From: Acinetobacter pecorum
Lineage (GTDB): Bacteria; Pseudomonadota; Gammaproteobacteria; Pseudomonadales; Moraxellaceae
DNA length: 64,000 bases
Assembly: GCF_014837015.1 (NCBI RefSeq)
Contig: NZ_JACSPT010000001.1
Coordinates: 218,621-282,620, forward strand
Direction of reading: 5' to 3'
A model generated the notes under the pieces. It worked only from the letters and a program-made list of their open reading frames with translations. It was not told the origin of the DNA and made no database searches. Below are positions 29,370 to 39,738 of the stretch, one piece after another. How positions within the stretch are numbered: the first letter of the stretch is position 1; every line of letters starts with the position of its first letter. The translations under genes were made by a program, and so were the position numbers.

Positions 29370-29921
29370 GTGAAACTCCAGAATGTAAAAATTAAGTTTT
29401 TGGCAATTGATTTAAAAGGCTGTGTCTATCTGAATCATTTTTCGCATTCAGCACGAATTGCTACTTTTTTTAAAATTATTAGTCGCTTAGGGAATGGCGC
29501 ATTTTGGTATTTCATGCTGTTACTGGTTTGGATCATGCAAGGCCTGATCTATACCTCACAAATTGTTTATCTAATTCTGGGAAGCACCGTAGCGACTATC
29601 ATTTACAAGATGCTAAAAATTAAAACGGTGAGACCACGTCCTTATCAGGTGCATCAGGTCATCCGTCTAGGTGAACATCCTCTGGACCATTTTAGTTTTC
29701 CCTCCGGGCATACCTTGCATGCTGTCATGGCAACCACTGTTTTAGGCTATGTCGCCCCTTTATTGCTGATGCTGATGTTGCCTTTTACAGTTCTGGTCGC
29801 AGTGTCCAGAATGGTGTTGGGCTTGCACTATCCAAGTGATGTCGTGGTTGGGGCTATTCTGGGTGGCATGATGGCAATTACCATTGTCCTGACTGCACCT
29901 TATTTAAATATTGTGTTGTAA
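29370..29921 (+). CDS. PAP2-family membrane phosphatase
   Basis: Membrane phosphatase of the type 2 phosphatidic acid phosphatase superfamily, 183 aa. The three signature motifs are present: K-x6-RP (KIKTVRPRP, near 87-95), PSGH (FPSGHTLHA, near 111-119) and SR-x5-H-x3-D (SRMVLGLHYPSD, near 147-158). Hydrophobic helices surround them. The start is GTG at 29370, with AAGGAG 7 nt upstream. The substrate may be phosphatidic acid, undecaprenyl or another isoprenyl/lipid diphosphate; the adjacent GT4 gene suggests a lipid-linked pathway. Confidence 0.87.
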   Translation: MKLQNVKIKFLAIDLKGCVYLNHFSHSARIATFFKIISRLGNGAFWYFMLLLVWIMQGLIYTSQIVYLILGSTVATIIYKMLKIKTVRPRPYQVHQVIRLGEHPLDHFSFPSGHTLHAVMATTVLGYVAPLLLMLMLPFTVLVAVSRMVLGLHYPSDVVVGAILGGMMAITIVLTAPYLNIVL

Positions 29922-30008
29922 AAATAAATGAAAGCCGGGACAAAGGCTCGCAGATTTTTACAGATTTGTTAAAGTACAGCATCAAAGCAATTATGGTGAG
30001 AAATAGAG

Positions 30009-30209
30009 ATGGGTTTACGTTGGACAGATACTCTCGATATCGCGATTGAACTCTACGAAGCGCATCCTGATGTGGACCCGCAGTGGGTTCGTTTTACCGA
30101 TTTACATGCCTGGGTATGTGCCTTGCCTGAATTTGAAGATGATCCGACCAAGTCGACTGAAGGTCTGCTGGAAGCTATTCAAATGGCATGGATTGACGAG
30201 GCACGCTAA
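30009..30209 (+). CDS. iscX: Fe-S cluster assembly protein IscX
   Basis: Small acidic protein (66 aa) that binds IscS and modulates iron supply to the ISC machinery. It is the whole family length and has the family's characteristic start (MGLRWTDTLDIAIELYEAHPDVDP) and LHAWVCALPEFEDDP core. It is not next to iscS/iscU here; it stands alone 109 bp before ndk. Confidence 0.9.
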   Translation: MGLRWTDTLDIAIELYEAHPDVDPQWVRFTDLHAWVCALPEFEDDPTKSTEGLLEAIQMAWIDEAR

Positions 30210-30257
30210 GCCCTCATCTTAAAAAAGCATTTTTTTACAGATGAAAAGCAGAAAAAT

Positions 30258-30281
30258 GCGCATTATCTCGGTATAATGCGC
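30258..30281. promoter_or_regulatory. Perfect 9-bp dyad overlapping a -10-like TATAAT, upstream of ndk
   Basis: GCGCATTAT-CTCGGT-ATAATGCGC. The sequence TATAAT at 30272-30277 overlaps the right arm and lies 41 nt before the ndk ATG. It could be a promoter with an overlapping operator, or a 5' UTR hairpin. No convincing -35 is seen. Confidence 0.45.
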
Positions 30282-30318
30282 CAAAATTTCATGTCAACAA
30301 TTGACTTAAGGAGCCATC

Positions 30319-30750
30319 ATGGCTATCGAACGTACTTTATCTATCGTTAAACCAGACGCAGTTGCTAAAAACCACATCGGCGACATCTTTGCTCGTTTTG
30401 AAAAAGCTGGTCTTCAAATTGTTGCAACTAAAATGAAACATTTGACTCAAGCTGAAGCTGAAGGCTTCTACGCTGAGCATAAAGAACGTGGTTTCTTTGC
30501 TGACCTAGTTGCATTCATGACTTCTGGTCCAGTGGTTGTTTCAGTTCTTGAAGGCGAAAATGCTGTCCTTGCTCACCGTGACATCCTTGGCGCGACAAAT
30601 CCTAAAGAAGCTGCTCCTGGTACAATCCGTGCAGATTTCGCTGTAAGCATCGACGAAAATGCTGCTCACGGTTCTGACTCTGTAGCATCTGCTGACCGCG
30701 AAATTAACTACTTCTTCGCGCAAACTGAGATTGCTCCACGTACTCGTTAA
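30319..30750 (+). CDS. ndk: Nucleoside diphosphate kinase
   Basis: Transfers the gamma-phosphate between NTPs and NDPs through a phospho-histidine. At 143 aa it is typical, with [10 protein letters not shown] (about 6-15), the ATP-contact segments, and the C-terminal [12 protein letters not shown], where the His (about residue 117) is the phosphorylated residue. AAGGAG precedes the ATG. A terminator follows the gene. Codon use is skewed to GCT/GTT, fitting high expression. Confidence 0.97.
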   Translation: MAIERTLSIVKPDAVAKNHIGDIFARFEKAGLQIVATKMKHLTQAEAEGFYAEHKERGFFADLVAFMTSGPVVVSVLEGENAVLAHRDILGATNPKEAAPGTIRADFAVSIDENAAHGSDSVASADREINYFFAQTEIAPRTR

Positions 30751-30765
30751 TTCGCAGTATTCAAG

Positions 30766-30800
30766 CCAGATAAGTGTTATTATACTTATCTGGTTTTTTT
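30766..30800 (+). terminator. Rho-independent terminator after ndk
   Basis: CCAGATAAGT-(8-nt loop)-ACTTATCTGG-TTTTTTT. Confidence 0.85.
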
Positions 30801-30872
30801 ATTCTCTGAATAATTCTTTGCTCACATATTGAGCTTCTCCTTTCATCTTTAGGCATGGTTTAGGTAATACAC

Positions 30873-32108
30873 ATGAGTACTGAAGTCGTCGCTGTATCTG
30901 CAGTTTCAGCTGCACAGCAACCATCTCCGTCCACTCCGGCACAGCAAAATGCTGTAGAAAAAGTGAACCTACTCGGCATGTCTCGTCCGCAAATGGAGAA
31001 ATTCTTTGAGGATATGGGTGAGAAGAAGTTCCGTGCCGGGCAAGTCATGAAATGGATTCACCAGTTCTTCGTGACCGATTTTGCTGAAATGACCAATATT
31101 TCCGGCAAACTGCGTGAAAAACTGGAAAAGATTTGTGAAATTAAAGCACCGGAAGTGGTGCATAAAAACTATTCCAAAGATGGAACCCGTAAATGGGTAT
31201 TCCGTGTTGGCGATGGCGAAGGTTCTCTTGTTGAAACGGTACTGATTCCTGCTGAACATCGCAGTGGTTTACGTCGCACTTTGTGTATTTCGTCACAAGT
31301 AGGCTGTGCACTGGACTGTTCATTCTGTTCGACCGGTAAACAGGGTTTTCAGCGCGATTTGACCCAGGCGGAAATTATCGGTCAGCTCTGGATGGCGAAT
31401 TATTCCTATATGGAAGATGTGCCTGTACTTGAACGTGAACGCTCAGTCACAAACGTGGTGATGATGGGCATGGGCGAGCCATTGCTCAACTACGATGCAG
31501 TATTGAATTCAATGCGCGTTATGCTGGATGACTTTGCCTACGGCATGTCAAAACGTCGTGTGACTTTATCGACTTCTGGGGTGGTGCCGAAAATCGATCA
31601 GATGGTCAAAGATATTGATGTGGCGCTGGCTATTTCATTGCATGCGCCAAATAATGAACTGCGTAACGAGCTGGTGCCGATCAATAAAAAATATCCGCTT
31701 GAGCAGCTGATTGCTGCATGTCAGCGTTATATTGCCAAAGATGGGAATGAAAGTTCACGTAAACATGTGACAATTGAATATGTGATGTTAGATGGCGTGA
31801 ATGATCATCCTGAACATGCTCAACAAATGATTAAGCTGTTGAAGAATTTGCCAAGCAAGATTAATTTGATTCCTTTTAATCCGTTCCCGCATGCGCCATA
31901 TGGCCGCTCAAGCCGCAACCGGATTATTTCTTTCCAAAAAACTTTGTCTGATGCCGGTTTTGTGTGTACGATTCGTCAGACACGCGGTGATGACATTGAT
32001 GCCGCGTGCGGACAGTTAGTCGGACAAGTTGCTGACCGTACCCGTCGTGCGGAACAGTGGAAAAAGAAAATTGCGCAATCGAATGAGATCATGCGCTCAC
32101 AAGGATAA
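30873..32108 (+). CDS. rlmN: Dual-specificity rRNA/tRNA (adenine-C2)-methyltransferase RlmN
   Basis: Radical-SAM enzyme that methylates A2503 of 23S rRNA and A37 of some tRNAs. The 411-aa product has an extra Ala/Pro/Gln-rich N-terminus (about 1-30), the conserved helical domain, the 4Fe-4S CxxxCxxC motif CALDCSFC (about 147-154), [10 protein letters not shown] (about 196-205), and a C-terminal catalytic Cys in [10 protein letters not shown]. It is the first gene of the rlmN-pilF-rodZ-ispG-hisS-yfgM-bamB-der order known from many gammaproteobacteria. Confidence 0.97.
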   Translation: MSTEVVAVSAVSAAQQPSPSTPAQQNAVEKVNLLGMSRPQMEKFFEDMGEKKFRAGQVMKWIHQFFVTDFAEMTNISGKLREKLEKICEIKAPEVVHKNYSKDGTRKWVFRVGDGEGSLVETVLIPAEHRSGLRRTLCISSQVGCALDCSFCSTGKQGFQRDLTQAEIIGQLWMANYSYMEDVPVLERERSVTNVVMMGMGEPLLNYDAVLNSMRVMLDDFAYGMSKRRVTLSTSGVVPKIDQMVKDIDVALAISLHAPNNELRNELVPINKKYPLEQLIAACQRYIAKDGNESSRKHVTIEYVMLDGVNDHPEHAQQMIKLLKNLPSKINLIPFNPFPHAPYGRSSRNRIISFQKTLSDAGFVCTIRQTRGDDIDAACGQLVGQVADRTRRAEQWKKKIAQSNEIMRSQG

Positions 32109-32122
32109 TAAGAGGTCGCCAG

Positions 32123-32923
32123 TTGAGAAATCTAACATCAAAGTTTGCTTTGATTTCAACAGTATGTGTGTCTTTGGTTTTAGTCGCGTGTCAGACGCCG
32201 GATCTGGGTCAGAAAGACCCTGAAAAGGCCACCAAAGTCCGTACCCAATTGGCGGTAGAATATCTGAGAACAGGTGACCTGGATGCAGCCAAACGCGCGC
32301 TGGATCAGGCACTTGAGACTACTCCGCGCGATTCTCAAGCAAATATGATGATGGGCGTGCTACTGCAACAGGAAGGTAGTAAGCTTAATCTCGAAAAAGC
32401 AGATCATTATTTCAAGCGTGCGATTTCGGCCGATCCGAAAAATGCGCAGGCGCGAAATAATTACGGCACATATTTATATCAGCTTGAACGCTATAATGAT
32501 GCGATCGAGCAGTTTCAAATTGCTGGTGCCACGTTGGGTTATGATCAGCGATTCCGCGCACTGGAAAATATGGGGCGGATTTACCTGAAACTGGGTGATA
32601 CAGCAAATGCTGAAAAATCATTCAAACAGGCGCTGCAAGCCAATCGCGATTCTTATATTTCAATGTTAGAGTTGGCAGAAATATTTTATTTGAACCAGCA
32701 GTTCCCGGCGGCGACACAAATGTATCAACAGTTTGTGCGTGGTGTGGGGCAGAAAAATCAGGGTGCCCGTGCACTCTGGATTGGCATTCGCACTGCGCGT
32801 GCCGGAGGTGATCAGTTGGGTATGCAGGTATTGGTCAACCAGTTACGTGCACTCTTTCCTGAAAGCCAGGAATACCAACGTTATTTGCAATTACAGTACA
32901 GTACTGAGGCCGTATGGAAGTAA
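32123..32923 (+). CDS. pilF: Type IV pilus biogenesis/stability lipoprotein PilF (PilW)
   Basis: Outer-membrane lipoprotein pilotin of the PilQ secretin in type IV pili. The 266-aa product has a signal peptide with lipobox LVAC near residue 23, then TPR repeats (about residues 38-240), for example AVEYLRTGDLDAAKRALDQAL and ENMGRIYLKLGDTANAEKSF. The start is TTG at 32123 with AGAGGT 6 nt upstream. It lies 14 nt after rlmN and overlaps rodZ by 10 nt, so it is cotranscribed with both. Confidence 0.92.
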   Translation: MRNLTSKFALISTVCVSLVLVACQTPDLGQKDPEKATKVRTQLAVEYLRTGDLDAAKRALDQALETTPRDSQANMMMGVLLQQEGSKLNLEKADHYFKRAISADPKNAQARNNYGTYLYQLERYNDAIEQFQIAGATLGYDQRFRALENMGRIYLKLGDTANAEKSFKQALQANRDSYISMLELAEIFYLNQQFPAATQMYQQFVRGVGQKNQGARALWIGIRTARAGGDQLGMQVLVNQLRALFPESQEYQRYLQLQYSTEAVWK

Positions 32924-33705
32924 ATCCTAATTCACCATCGAATCATTCGAGCGTAGCTCCAAATGCGTTAGGAAATATTCAACGTCCGGGCGAGTACTTG
33001 CGCCAGATTCGTATCAATCAGCAACGCAATCTGGAAGATGTAGCGAAAGAGTTGAATATTCCGCTCAAAACCCTGACTGCGCTGGAACAGGACGAATATA
33101 AGTCTTTGCCTGAAGCGACCTTCATTAAAGGTTATTACCGGACTTATGCCAAATTTCTGGGTGTTGATGCTTCAAGCATTATTCAGCGTTTTGATGAAAT
33201 TTATACCAATGATACCGGGTTGCTGCCGAATCATGCCCTGAACAATTCTCCTATTAAAATTATGGGGAAATTACCAGGCTCCAAGCGGGACCGCAATCGT
33301 AAGTGGTTAAAGCGCATTTTTATTACGCTGGTAGTGCTACTGATTTTGGGTGCACTTTTTGCCATGATTCAGAACTGGTCAAGTAGTAATTCACAAAATA
33401 GCAGTGAAGTCTCTGGAGTGGGCACTTCTAATGTCGAGATTCTGAATCTGGATACAGGTAACGCGCTTTCGGGCGACCAGCTGAAACTTGAGTTTAAGCG
33501 TCCGACCTCTGTGCATATTGTGGACTCGGCGGGCAATGTTCTAGCAACTGGCCGTCAGGCATCAAGCTTGCAGCTAAATGGTGAAGCACCATTCCAGATT
33601 CGTCTGGATGATGCCTCGGCTGTATCGCTCAGTTTGAATAATGAAAATATTTCATTGTCACCCTACACTGTGAACGGAAAAGCAGAATTCCGTTTATCAC
33701 CTTAA
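32914..33705 (+). CDS. rodZ: RodZ-type cytoskeletal/helix-turn-helix membrane protein
   Basis: Cell-shape protein linking MreB to the elongasome. The 263-aa product has an N-terminal HTH domain (about 27-90, GEYLRQIRINQQRNLEDVAKEL-like start), a basic linker, a single TM helix (about 132-150) and a C-terminal periplasmic DUF4115 domain (about 190-255). The protein is short compared with E. coli RodZ (337 aa), as in other Acinetobacter. Its start lies in the last 10 nt of pilF. Confidence 0.88.
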   Translation: MEVNPNSPSNHSSVAPNALGNIQRPGEYLRQIRINQQRNLEDVAKELNIPLKTLTALEQDEYKSLPEATFIKGYYRTYAKFLGVDASSIIQRFDEIYTNDTGLLPNHALNNSPIKIMGKLPGSKRDRNRKWLKRIFITLVVLLILGALFAMIQNWSSSNSQNSSEVSGVGTSNVEILNLDTGNALSGDQLKLEFKRPTSVHIVDSAGNVLATGRQASSLQLNGEAPFQIRLDDASAVSLSLNNENISLSPYTVNGKAEFRLSP

Positions 33706-33728
33706 CAGATCAAGAGTAGAGCAGAACA

Positions 33729-34850
33729 ATGATCATAAATCCAATTAAACGTCGTCCAACACGTAAAATTCGTGTGGGTTCAGTTTATGTGGGTGGTGAT
33801 GCACCAATCAGTATCCAGTCCATGACCAATACTGAAACCTGTGATGTGGCAGCTACGGTTGCACAGATCCAGCGCTGCGTCGATGCTGGTGCGGATATTA
33901 TGCGGGTTTCTGTGCCAACGATGGAAGCGGCAGCGGCATTTGGTGAAATTCGCAAGCAGGTCAATGTGCCTTTGGTCGCCGATATTCACTTTGATTATAA
34001 AATTGCTTTGGCAGTTGCCGATTTGGGTGCAGACTGCCTGCGGATTAACCCGGGCAATATCGGTTCTGAAGCGAAAATTCGTGAAGTCGTGGCCGCAGCA
34101 CGTCATAACGACATTTCCATGCGAATCGGTGTCAATGCCGGCTCACTGGAAAAAGATATTCAAAAGAAATATGGCGAGCCGACTGGTCAGGCACTGCTTG
34201 AATCTGCGATGCGCCATATCGATATTTTAGACCGTCTGGATTTCCAGGAATTCAAAATTTCAGTCAAAGCATCGAATGTATTCCTGACCATGGATGCGTA
34301 TCGTTTGCTGTCACAGCAAATTGATAATCCGCTCCATCTGGGTGTCACGGAAGCGGGTATTTACCGTACCGGTTCGGTTAAATCTGCGATCGCTTTGGGT
34401 GGCCTGCTGATGGAAGGCATTGGCGATACCATGCGTATTTCCTTAGCTGCCGAGCCTGAAGAAGAAATTAAAATCGGTTTTGATATTCTGAAATCGCTGG
34501 GTCTGCGCTCCAACGGGATTAACTTCATTGCCTGCCCAAGCTGTTCACGTCAGGAATTTAATGTGATTTCGGTGATGCAGCAACTTGAAGAGCGTTTAGA
34601 AGATATTCGTACTCCAATGGATGTCTCTGTCATTGGCTGTAAGGTCAATGGGCCGGGTGAAGCCAAAGAAGCTGATATTGGTGTGGTAGGTGCAAGTCCG
34701 CGTTCACTGGTGTACCGTAATGGTGAAAAGAGTCATTTAATTGACACGAATCAATTGGTTGATGAAATCGAAACCATGGTTCGTCAACGTGTTTCCGAGC
34801 TTGAAGAAGCTAAATCTAAAGAAATTATTCGTACAAGTTTTCCTGAGTAG
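33729..34850 (+). CDS. ispG: 4-hydroxy-3-methylbut-2-enyl diphosphate synthase (IspG)
   Basis: 4Fe-4S enzyme converting MEcPP to HMBPP in the MEP isoprenoid pathway. At 373 aa it is of the bacterial type: TIM barrel starting [20 protein letters not shown] (about 8-27) and a C-terminal Fe-S domain with CPSC (about 269-272) and the third Cys in [11 protein letters not shown]. It lies 23 nt after rodZ and 3 nt before hisS. Confidence 0.97.
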   Translation: MIINPIKRRPTRKIRVGSVYVGGDAPISIQSMTNTETCDVAATVAQIQRCVDAGADIMRVSVPTMEAAAAFGEIRKQVNVPLVADIHFDYKIALAVADLGADCLRINPGNIGSEAKIREVVAAARHNDISMRIGVNAGSLEKDIQKKYGEPTGQALLESAMRHIDILDRLDFQEFKISVKASNVFLTMDAYRLLSQQIDNPLHLGVTEAGIYRTGSVKSAIALGGLLMEGIGDTMRISLAAEPEEEIKIGFDILKSLGLRSNGINFIACPSCSRQEFNVISVMQQLEERLEDIRTPMDVSVIGCKVNGPGEAKEADIGVVGASPRSLVYRNGEKSHLIDTNQLVDEIETMVRQRVSELEEAKSKEIIRTSFPE

Positions 34851-34853
34851 ATC

Positions 34854-36149
34854 ATGAGTTCAATCGTCGCAATCAAAGGTTTTAATGACATTCTCCCAAC
34901 GCAAACCCCAGCTTGGAGACGTCTTGAACAGCATCTATCCGGTTTGATGGATGCCTATGGCTATCAACAAATCCGTTTGCCTATGGTTGAGCAGACCAAT
35001 CTGTTCAAACGTTCGATCGGTGATGCAACCGATATCGTTGAAAAAGAAATGTATACCTTCCTCGACAAGGGTAATCCGCCTGAGTCGTTGACGCTGCGTC
35101 CTGAAGGGACGGCGGGTTGTGTGCGTGCCATGCTGGAGCATAACCTGCTGCGCGGTGCGACGCCTCGCGTCTGGTATATCGGACCCATGTTCCGTTATGA
35201 AAAACCGCAAAAAGGCCGTTACCGTCAGTTCCACCAGTTTGGTGTAGAAACGTTTGGTGTGGCAACGCCAGATATGGATGCAGAACTGATTCTGATGACG
35301 GCGCGTCTGTGGAAACGTATGGGTGTGGCAGACAAGGTTCAGCTTGAGTTAAATACACTCGGTGAGTTGGATGAGCGTGCAGCATATCGTGCGGCACTGG
35401 TTGAATTTTTAGAGTCACATAAAGCGGATCTGGATGAAGATTCACAACGCCGTCTGACTACCAATCCACTGCGTATTCTGGATTCTAAAGATGCCAAAAC
35501 ACAAAGTATCTTGGAAAATGCACCGAAACTGCATGACTTTATGGGTGAAGAAACGCTGGCGCATTTTGCCCAGTTACAACAGTACTTGACCGATGCAGGC
35601 ATCAGTTTTGTGATCAATCAAAAACTGGTACGTGGTCTGGACTATTACAACAAAACTGTTTTTGAATGGACCACAACCCATTTGGGTTCACAGGGTACGG
35701 TATGTGCCGGTGGCCGTTATGACGGTCTGGTGGGACAACTTAAAGGCAAGCCTGATCAATCTGTCCCTGCTGTTGGTTTTGCCATGGGGATTGAACGTTT
35801 ATTGCTTCTGCTGGAACAGGTTGAAAACAATACCCCGACACGTGATTGTGAAGTATTTCTGGTGGCTGAACCGGCTTCTCAAGGTAAAGCTTTGGTCATT
35901 GCAGAACAGATTCGGGATCAGCTGGAAGCAGCGGGCAGTCAGATTCGACTGAAAGTGGGCTCCCAGGGTTCAATGAAATCGCAAATGAAAAAGGCCGATC
36001 AGGCGGGCGCTTTATACGCGGCAATTTTAGGGGAACGTGAACTGGAAGCTCAGGCATTTACCGTGAAAGAGCTGGCAACTGCAGAGCAATCGAATGTGCC
36101 ATTTACGGACTTCGTTGCATTTTTTAGTACTAAAATTTCTTCAAAATAA
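34854..36149 (+). CDS. hisS: Histidyl-tRNA synthetase
   Basis: Class II synthetase, 431 aa. Motif 2 (about [18 protein letters not shown]), the histidine-specific motifs [11 protein letters not shown] (about 82-92) and [15 protein letters not shown] (about 258-272), and motif 3 GFAMGIERL (about 309-317) are all visible. A C-terminal anticodon-binding domain follows. It starts 3 nt after ispG; yfgM follows after 30 nt. Confidence 0.98.
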   Translation: MSSIVAIKGFNDILPTQTPAWRRLEQHLSGLMDAYGYQQIRLPMVEQTNLFKRSIGDATDIVEKEMYTFLDKGNPPESLTLRPEGTAGCVRAMLEHNLLRGATPRVWYIGPMFRYEKPQKGRYRQFHQFGVETFGVATPDMDAELILMTARLWKRMGVADKVQLELNTLGELDERAAYRAALVEFLESHKADLDEDSQRRLTTNPLRILDSKDAKTQSILENAPKLHDFMGEETLAHFAQLQQYLTDAGISFVINQKLVRGLDYYNKTVFEWTTTHLGSQGTVCAGGRYDGLVGQLKGKPDQSVPAVGFAMGIERLLLLLEQVENNTPTRDCEVFLVAEPASQGKALVIAEQIRDQLEAAGSQIRLKVGSQGSMKSQMKKADQAGALYAAILGERELEAQAFTVKELATAEQSNVPFTDFVAFFSTKISSK

Positions 36150-36179
36150 TCGATAAAACATTAGGAAAAGGGTAATCTC

Positions 36180-36878
36180 ATGAGCGCAATGAGTGGTGAT
36201 GAACAATTTGAAAGCTTAAAATCCTTTACGAAGAAATATGGTTCTTCGATGATTACCGGGATTTTAATTGCGCTGATTGCCTTTTTCGGATGGGAATATT
36301 GGCAGAAGAAAAACCTGGCAGAGTCGCAAATGAACACTGCCAGAGTTCAGCAGTTGATGGATGATGCACAGGCATCGAAAGGCGATGGTTTTGCTCAGCT
36401 GTCTGAAACTGCAGATAAAATTGTCAAGGAAGCCCCTGATTCAGCGCAGGCGATTCAGACCCAACTGGTGATGGCAAAACTGGCTTATGACAAAGAAGAT
36501 TATGCTGCGGCCGAGAAAGCGCTACAGAAAGTTGAAAACTCGAAAGTAGACGATAAAGGCCTGGTTCAGGTAGTCAAACTTCGTCTGGCTTATGCACAAT
36601 TGGCGCAGAAAAAATATGATGCTGCATTAAAAACTTTAGAAGCAGTGACTGAGCCTGCATTCAAAGCAACCGCCGATGAAGCTCGTGGCGATATCTATGT
36701 TGCCAAAAATGATATTGAAAATGCTAAAAAAGTATATCAAAGTGCATGGGATGCTTTGATTGAACGTAAAGAAGAACGTCAGATTTTACAGATGAAGCTC
36801 GAAAGCGTAGGCGTATTGGTCGATGATCCGGAAATCGAACGCCCAATTATAGAAACACAAGCGGAAGAAGCTGAATGA
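36180..36878 (+). CDS. YfgM-like ancillary SecYEG translocon/TPR protein
   Basis: Inner-membrane protein with a short cytoplasmic N-terminus, one TM helix (about residues 22-40, SMITGILIALIAFFGWEYW) and a periplasmic TPR-like domain (about 55-215). This matches YfgM, which with PpiD associates with the Sec translocon and periplasmic chaperones in E. coli. The 232-aa length is normal. It sits between hisS and bamB, as in E. coli hisS-yfgM-bamB-der, and overlaps bamB by 4 nt. Confidence 0.9.
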   Translation: MSAMSGDEQFESLKSFTKKYGSSMITGILIALIAFFGWEYWQKKNLAESQMNTARVQQLMDDAQASKGDGFAQLSETADKIVKEAPDSAQAIQTQLVMAKLAYDKEDYAAAEKALQKVENSKVDDKGLVQVVKLRLAYAQLAQKKYDAALKTLEAVTEPAFKATADEARGDIYVAKNDIENAKKVYQSAWDALIERKEERQILQMKLESVGVLVDDPEIERPIIETQAEEAE

Positions 36879-38023
36879 ATAGAAAATACAAAATTACCTG
36901 TGCCTTGACTGTTTTAACGCTTGCACTGGCTGGCTGTGCAGGTAAAACCAATAAAGTTCCAGAAGTAAAACCGAATCCACTTCCAAAACTGACCCAAGCC
37001 AAAACACTGGTGCCCGTATTTTCCACTAGTGTGGCTGCGACAGAGGCTGCCGATCCATTACGTTTGCGTCTGGATGCAGATAATGGCGTGGTTTTTGCGA
37101 TAGATCCAAAAGGTGAGGTTTCTGCTTTTAATGGTAAGCAGCGTCTGTGGCAGAAAAAAGTCAGCAAAGATGGTTTAAGTTCCGGTGTGGAAGCAGCTGA
37201 GGGAATCGTGGTTGTCGGTAACCAGAAAGGCCAGCTTTTTGCACTGGACCAGCAAACTGGTGAACAAAAATGGACTGCGCAATTGACCGGTGCCTTACTG
37301 GCACCCTCATTAATTCATGCCGGGCGTGTCATTAGCGTGACCAATGACGGTACTGTGTATGCGCATGAAATCGCGACAGGCGCACAAGTCTGGACTTATA
37401 ATTTGCCTAATGTACAATTCAGCCTGCGCGGCATGGCTGCACCGGTTGCATTAGATGCGCGTAATGTGCTGATAGGCTCTTCCAATGCTTACATCTATGT
37501 GCTGGATGCCTTAAGTGGTATACCGAAATTACAGCGCCGTGTAGCAGTGTCTGACGGGCGTTCTGATATCCAGCGTCTGGTGGATATTGATGGTGAACCA
37601 GTGGTTGCAGGCCAGTTTGTGGTGACTACTAGCTATCAAGGTCAGGTGACTGTACTGGATCTGGCTTCACAACAGGTGGTCTGGAGTGAAGATGCCAGCA
37701 GTATCCAGCGTCCAGAAGTTGTGGGTAATGGTGTATTTGTGGCGCAAACTGATGGCAAAATCAAAGCCTTTGAGATTACTTCAGGTCAACTTCTTTGGGA
37801 AAATGACCAGCTGCTGAATCGCAAGTTAAGTAACCCGGTGATGCTGGGTACTGACTTGGTGGTCGGCGATCTGGATGGCGTTTTGCACCTGATTGATCCG
37901 CGTACCGGACAGATAACCGGTCGTGCAAAAACTTCTGGAGAAGTGCGTAACTTACGCGTCATCGACAACCAGCTGTATGTTTCCACACGCAAGGGCGCAT
38001 TAAGCATTTGGCAGAACCGTTAA
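36875..38023 (+). CDS. bamB: Outer-membrane protein assembly factor BamB
   Basis: Lipoprotein subunit of the BAM complex, 382 aa. A signal peptide leads to the lipobox LAGC (about 18-21), then eight PQQ-type beta-propeller repeats, for example GQLFALDQQTGEQKWT, GTVYAHEIATGAQVWTY and GVLHLIDPRTGQITGR. The start codon overlaps the yfgM stop by 4 nt. A hairpin terminator and an 85-bp region separate it from der. Confidence 0.95.
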   Translation: MNRKYKITCALTVLTLALAGCAGKTNKVPEVKPNPLPKLTQAKTLVPVFSTSVAATEAADPLRLRLDADNGVVFAIDPKGEVSAFNGKQRLWQKKVSKDGLSSGVEAAEGIVVVGNQKGQLFALDQQTGEQKWTAQLTGALLAPSLIHAGRVISVTNDGTVYAHEIATGAQVWTYNLPNVQFSLRGMAAPVALDARNVLIGSSNAYIYVLDALSGIPKLQRRVAVSDGRSDIQRLVDIDGEPVVAGQFVVTTSYQGQVTVLDLASQQVVWSEDASSIQRPEVVGNGVFVAQTDGKIKAFEITSGQLLWENDQLLNRKLSNPVMLGTDLVVGDLDGVLHLIDPRTGQITGRAKTSGEVRNLRVIDNQLYVSTRKGALSIWQNR

Positions 38024-38068
38024 TTTTAACGAGCCTTATGCTAAACTAGCCACAACCGTATTTTTTGA

Positions 38069-38106
38069 ACGCGGGGTGATTGAAAAATCAATGCCCCGTG
38101 TTTTTA
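38069..38106 (+). terminator. Terminator-like hairpin after bamB
   Basis: ACGCGGGG pairs with CCCCGTGT (one G-T), with an inner GATTG/CAATC-like pairing in the loop, then TTTTTATTT. der is downstream and may have its own promoter. Confidence 0.65.
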
Positions 38107-38190
38107 TTTAGGGTATTTACCCCTTATATCTTCCTATGCTTTCTGATGTTCAGGCCACTTTGACGCCTGATATTAAATAAAGGTTACTCT

Positions 38191-39600
38191 ATGAAACCCG
38201 TAATTGCGCTCATTGGTCGTCCGAACGTCGGAAAATCAACGCTATTCAACCAGATTACCAAGAGCCGTGACGCATTGGTGGCAGACTTTGCCGGTCTGAC
38301 ACGCGACCGTAAATATGGCGATGCAACTTATCAAAATAAATCTTTCATTGTGGTCGATACTGGCGGTATTGGCGAAAATGAAGGTGGGATTGACTCCTAC
38401 ATGGCAGAGCAGTCCAAGACTGCTATTCATGAAGCCGACATCATCATTTTTGTGGTTGATGCGCGTGCCGGATTGCTGGCATCTGATGAGCAGATTGCCC
38501 GTGAATTGCGTACTTTAGGCAAAAAAGTCTTTCTGGTTGCCAACAAAGTCGATGGTGTACATGCTGAAGCTGCCCTGGTTGAATTCTACAAACTGGGTAT
38601 GGGCGAGCCGTTACAAGTCGCAGCCAGCCATGGTCGTGGTGTCCAGCAAATGCTGGAAGATGTACTTGCCGATGTACCGGAAGATGAAAATCCGGAAGAG
38701 CATGACAAAAATACGGGTCTGCGTTTAGCCATTATTGGTCGTCCAAACGTAGGTAAATCAACGCTGGTAAACCGCTTGCTCGGTGAAGAGCGTGTGGTGG
38801 CATTTGACCAGCCGGGTACAACACGTGACTCGATTTATATTCCATTCGAGCGTGATGGCCGTCAATACACTCTGATTGATACTGCCGGGGTGCGCCGTAA
38901 AGGTAAAGTTGATGAAATGATTGAGAAATTCTCGATTGTTAAAACTTTACAGGCAATGAAAGATGCCAATGTCATTGTTGTTGTGGTTGATGCACGTGAT
39001 GGTATTGTTGAGCAGGACTTGCATTTGATTGGCTATGCGCTTGAAGCAGGTCGTGCCATGGTCATTGCAGTCAATAAATGGGATAACATGACTGAATATG
39101 ATCGTAAGCAATGTAAGCTCGATGTAGAGCGTCGCTTCGATTTTATTCCATGGGCCAAAGTGCATTTGATTTCTGCATTGCATGGAACGGGCGTGGGCGA
39201 TCTTTATCCATCGATTCACCGTGCTTATGATTCATCGCGCTTAAAAGTGTCACCGGCAAAAATCACCCAGATTTTAAATGATGCGACAGAGGCTCACCAA
39301 CCACCTATGGTTCAGGGTCGTCGTATTAAAATGCGTTATGCACATATGGGTGGACAAAATCCGCCAACGATCGTGATTCATGGTAACAAGGTGGATAAAA
39401 CTCCTGCAGATTATCGCCGTTACCTGGAAAACGTGTTCCGTAAAGTGTACAAGCTTGAAGGTACACCGATTAAAATCGAGTTTAAAACTTCTGAAAACCC
39501 GTTTGAAGGCCGTAAGTCGCAAGTGGATGAGCGTGCAGCTGCGCGTAAACGTCGTTATGTACAGAAATTCAAGAAAGCCGAGAAGAAATTTAAACGCTAA
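38191..39600 (+). CDS. der: Ribosome-associated GTPase Der (EngA)
   Basis: Essential double-GTPase for 50S maturation, 469 aa. The first G domain has GRPNVGKST at about 8-16 with DTGG and NKVD; the second has GRPNVGKST at about 184-192 with DTAG and NKWD. A KH-like C-terminal domain ends in a basic Lys/Arg-rich tail. The last gene of the rlmN-to-der block, with a terminator 25 nt downstream. Confidence 0.98.
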   Translation: MKPVIALIGRPNVGKSTLFNQITKSRDALVADFAGLTRDRKYGDATYQNKSFIVVDTGGIGENEGGIDSYMAEQSKTAIHEADIIIFVVDARAGLLASDEQIARELRTLGKKVFLVANKVDGVHAEAALVEFYKLGMGEPLQVAASHGRGVQQMLEDVLADVPEDENPEEHDKNTGLRLAIIGRPNVGKSTLVNRLLGEERVVAFDQPGTTRDSIYIPFERDGRQYTLIDTAGVRRKGKVDEMIEKFSIVKTLQAMKDANVIVVVVDARDGIVEQDLHLIGYALEAGRAMVIAVNKWDNMTEYDRKQCKLDVERRFDFIPWAKVHLISALHGTGVGDLYPSIHRAYDSSRLKVSPAKITQILNDATEAHQPPMVQGRRIKMRYAHMGGQNPPTIVIHGNKVDKTPADYRRYLENVFRKVYKLEGTPIKIEFKTSENPFEGRKSQVDERAAARKRRYVQKFKKAEKKFKR

Positions 39601-39624
39601 TTCTATAGTTTAAATTTTTCGGAT

Positions 39625-39656
39625 AAAAAGCCTACGTAAAGCAGGCTTTTTATTTT
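39625..39656 (+). terminator. Rho-independent terminator after der
   Basis: AAAAAGCCT-ACGTAAAGC-AGGCTTTTTATTTT. Confidence 0.8.
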
Positions 39657-39738
39657 GAGAAAATAATGAATTTCTTTCCCAATAAAAGTGTAAATTCTTT
39701 TACACTCAAATCAATTGACATCTTTTTAATGGATTCAC

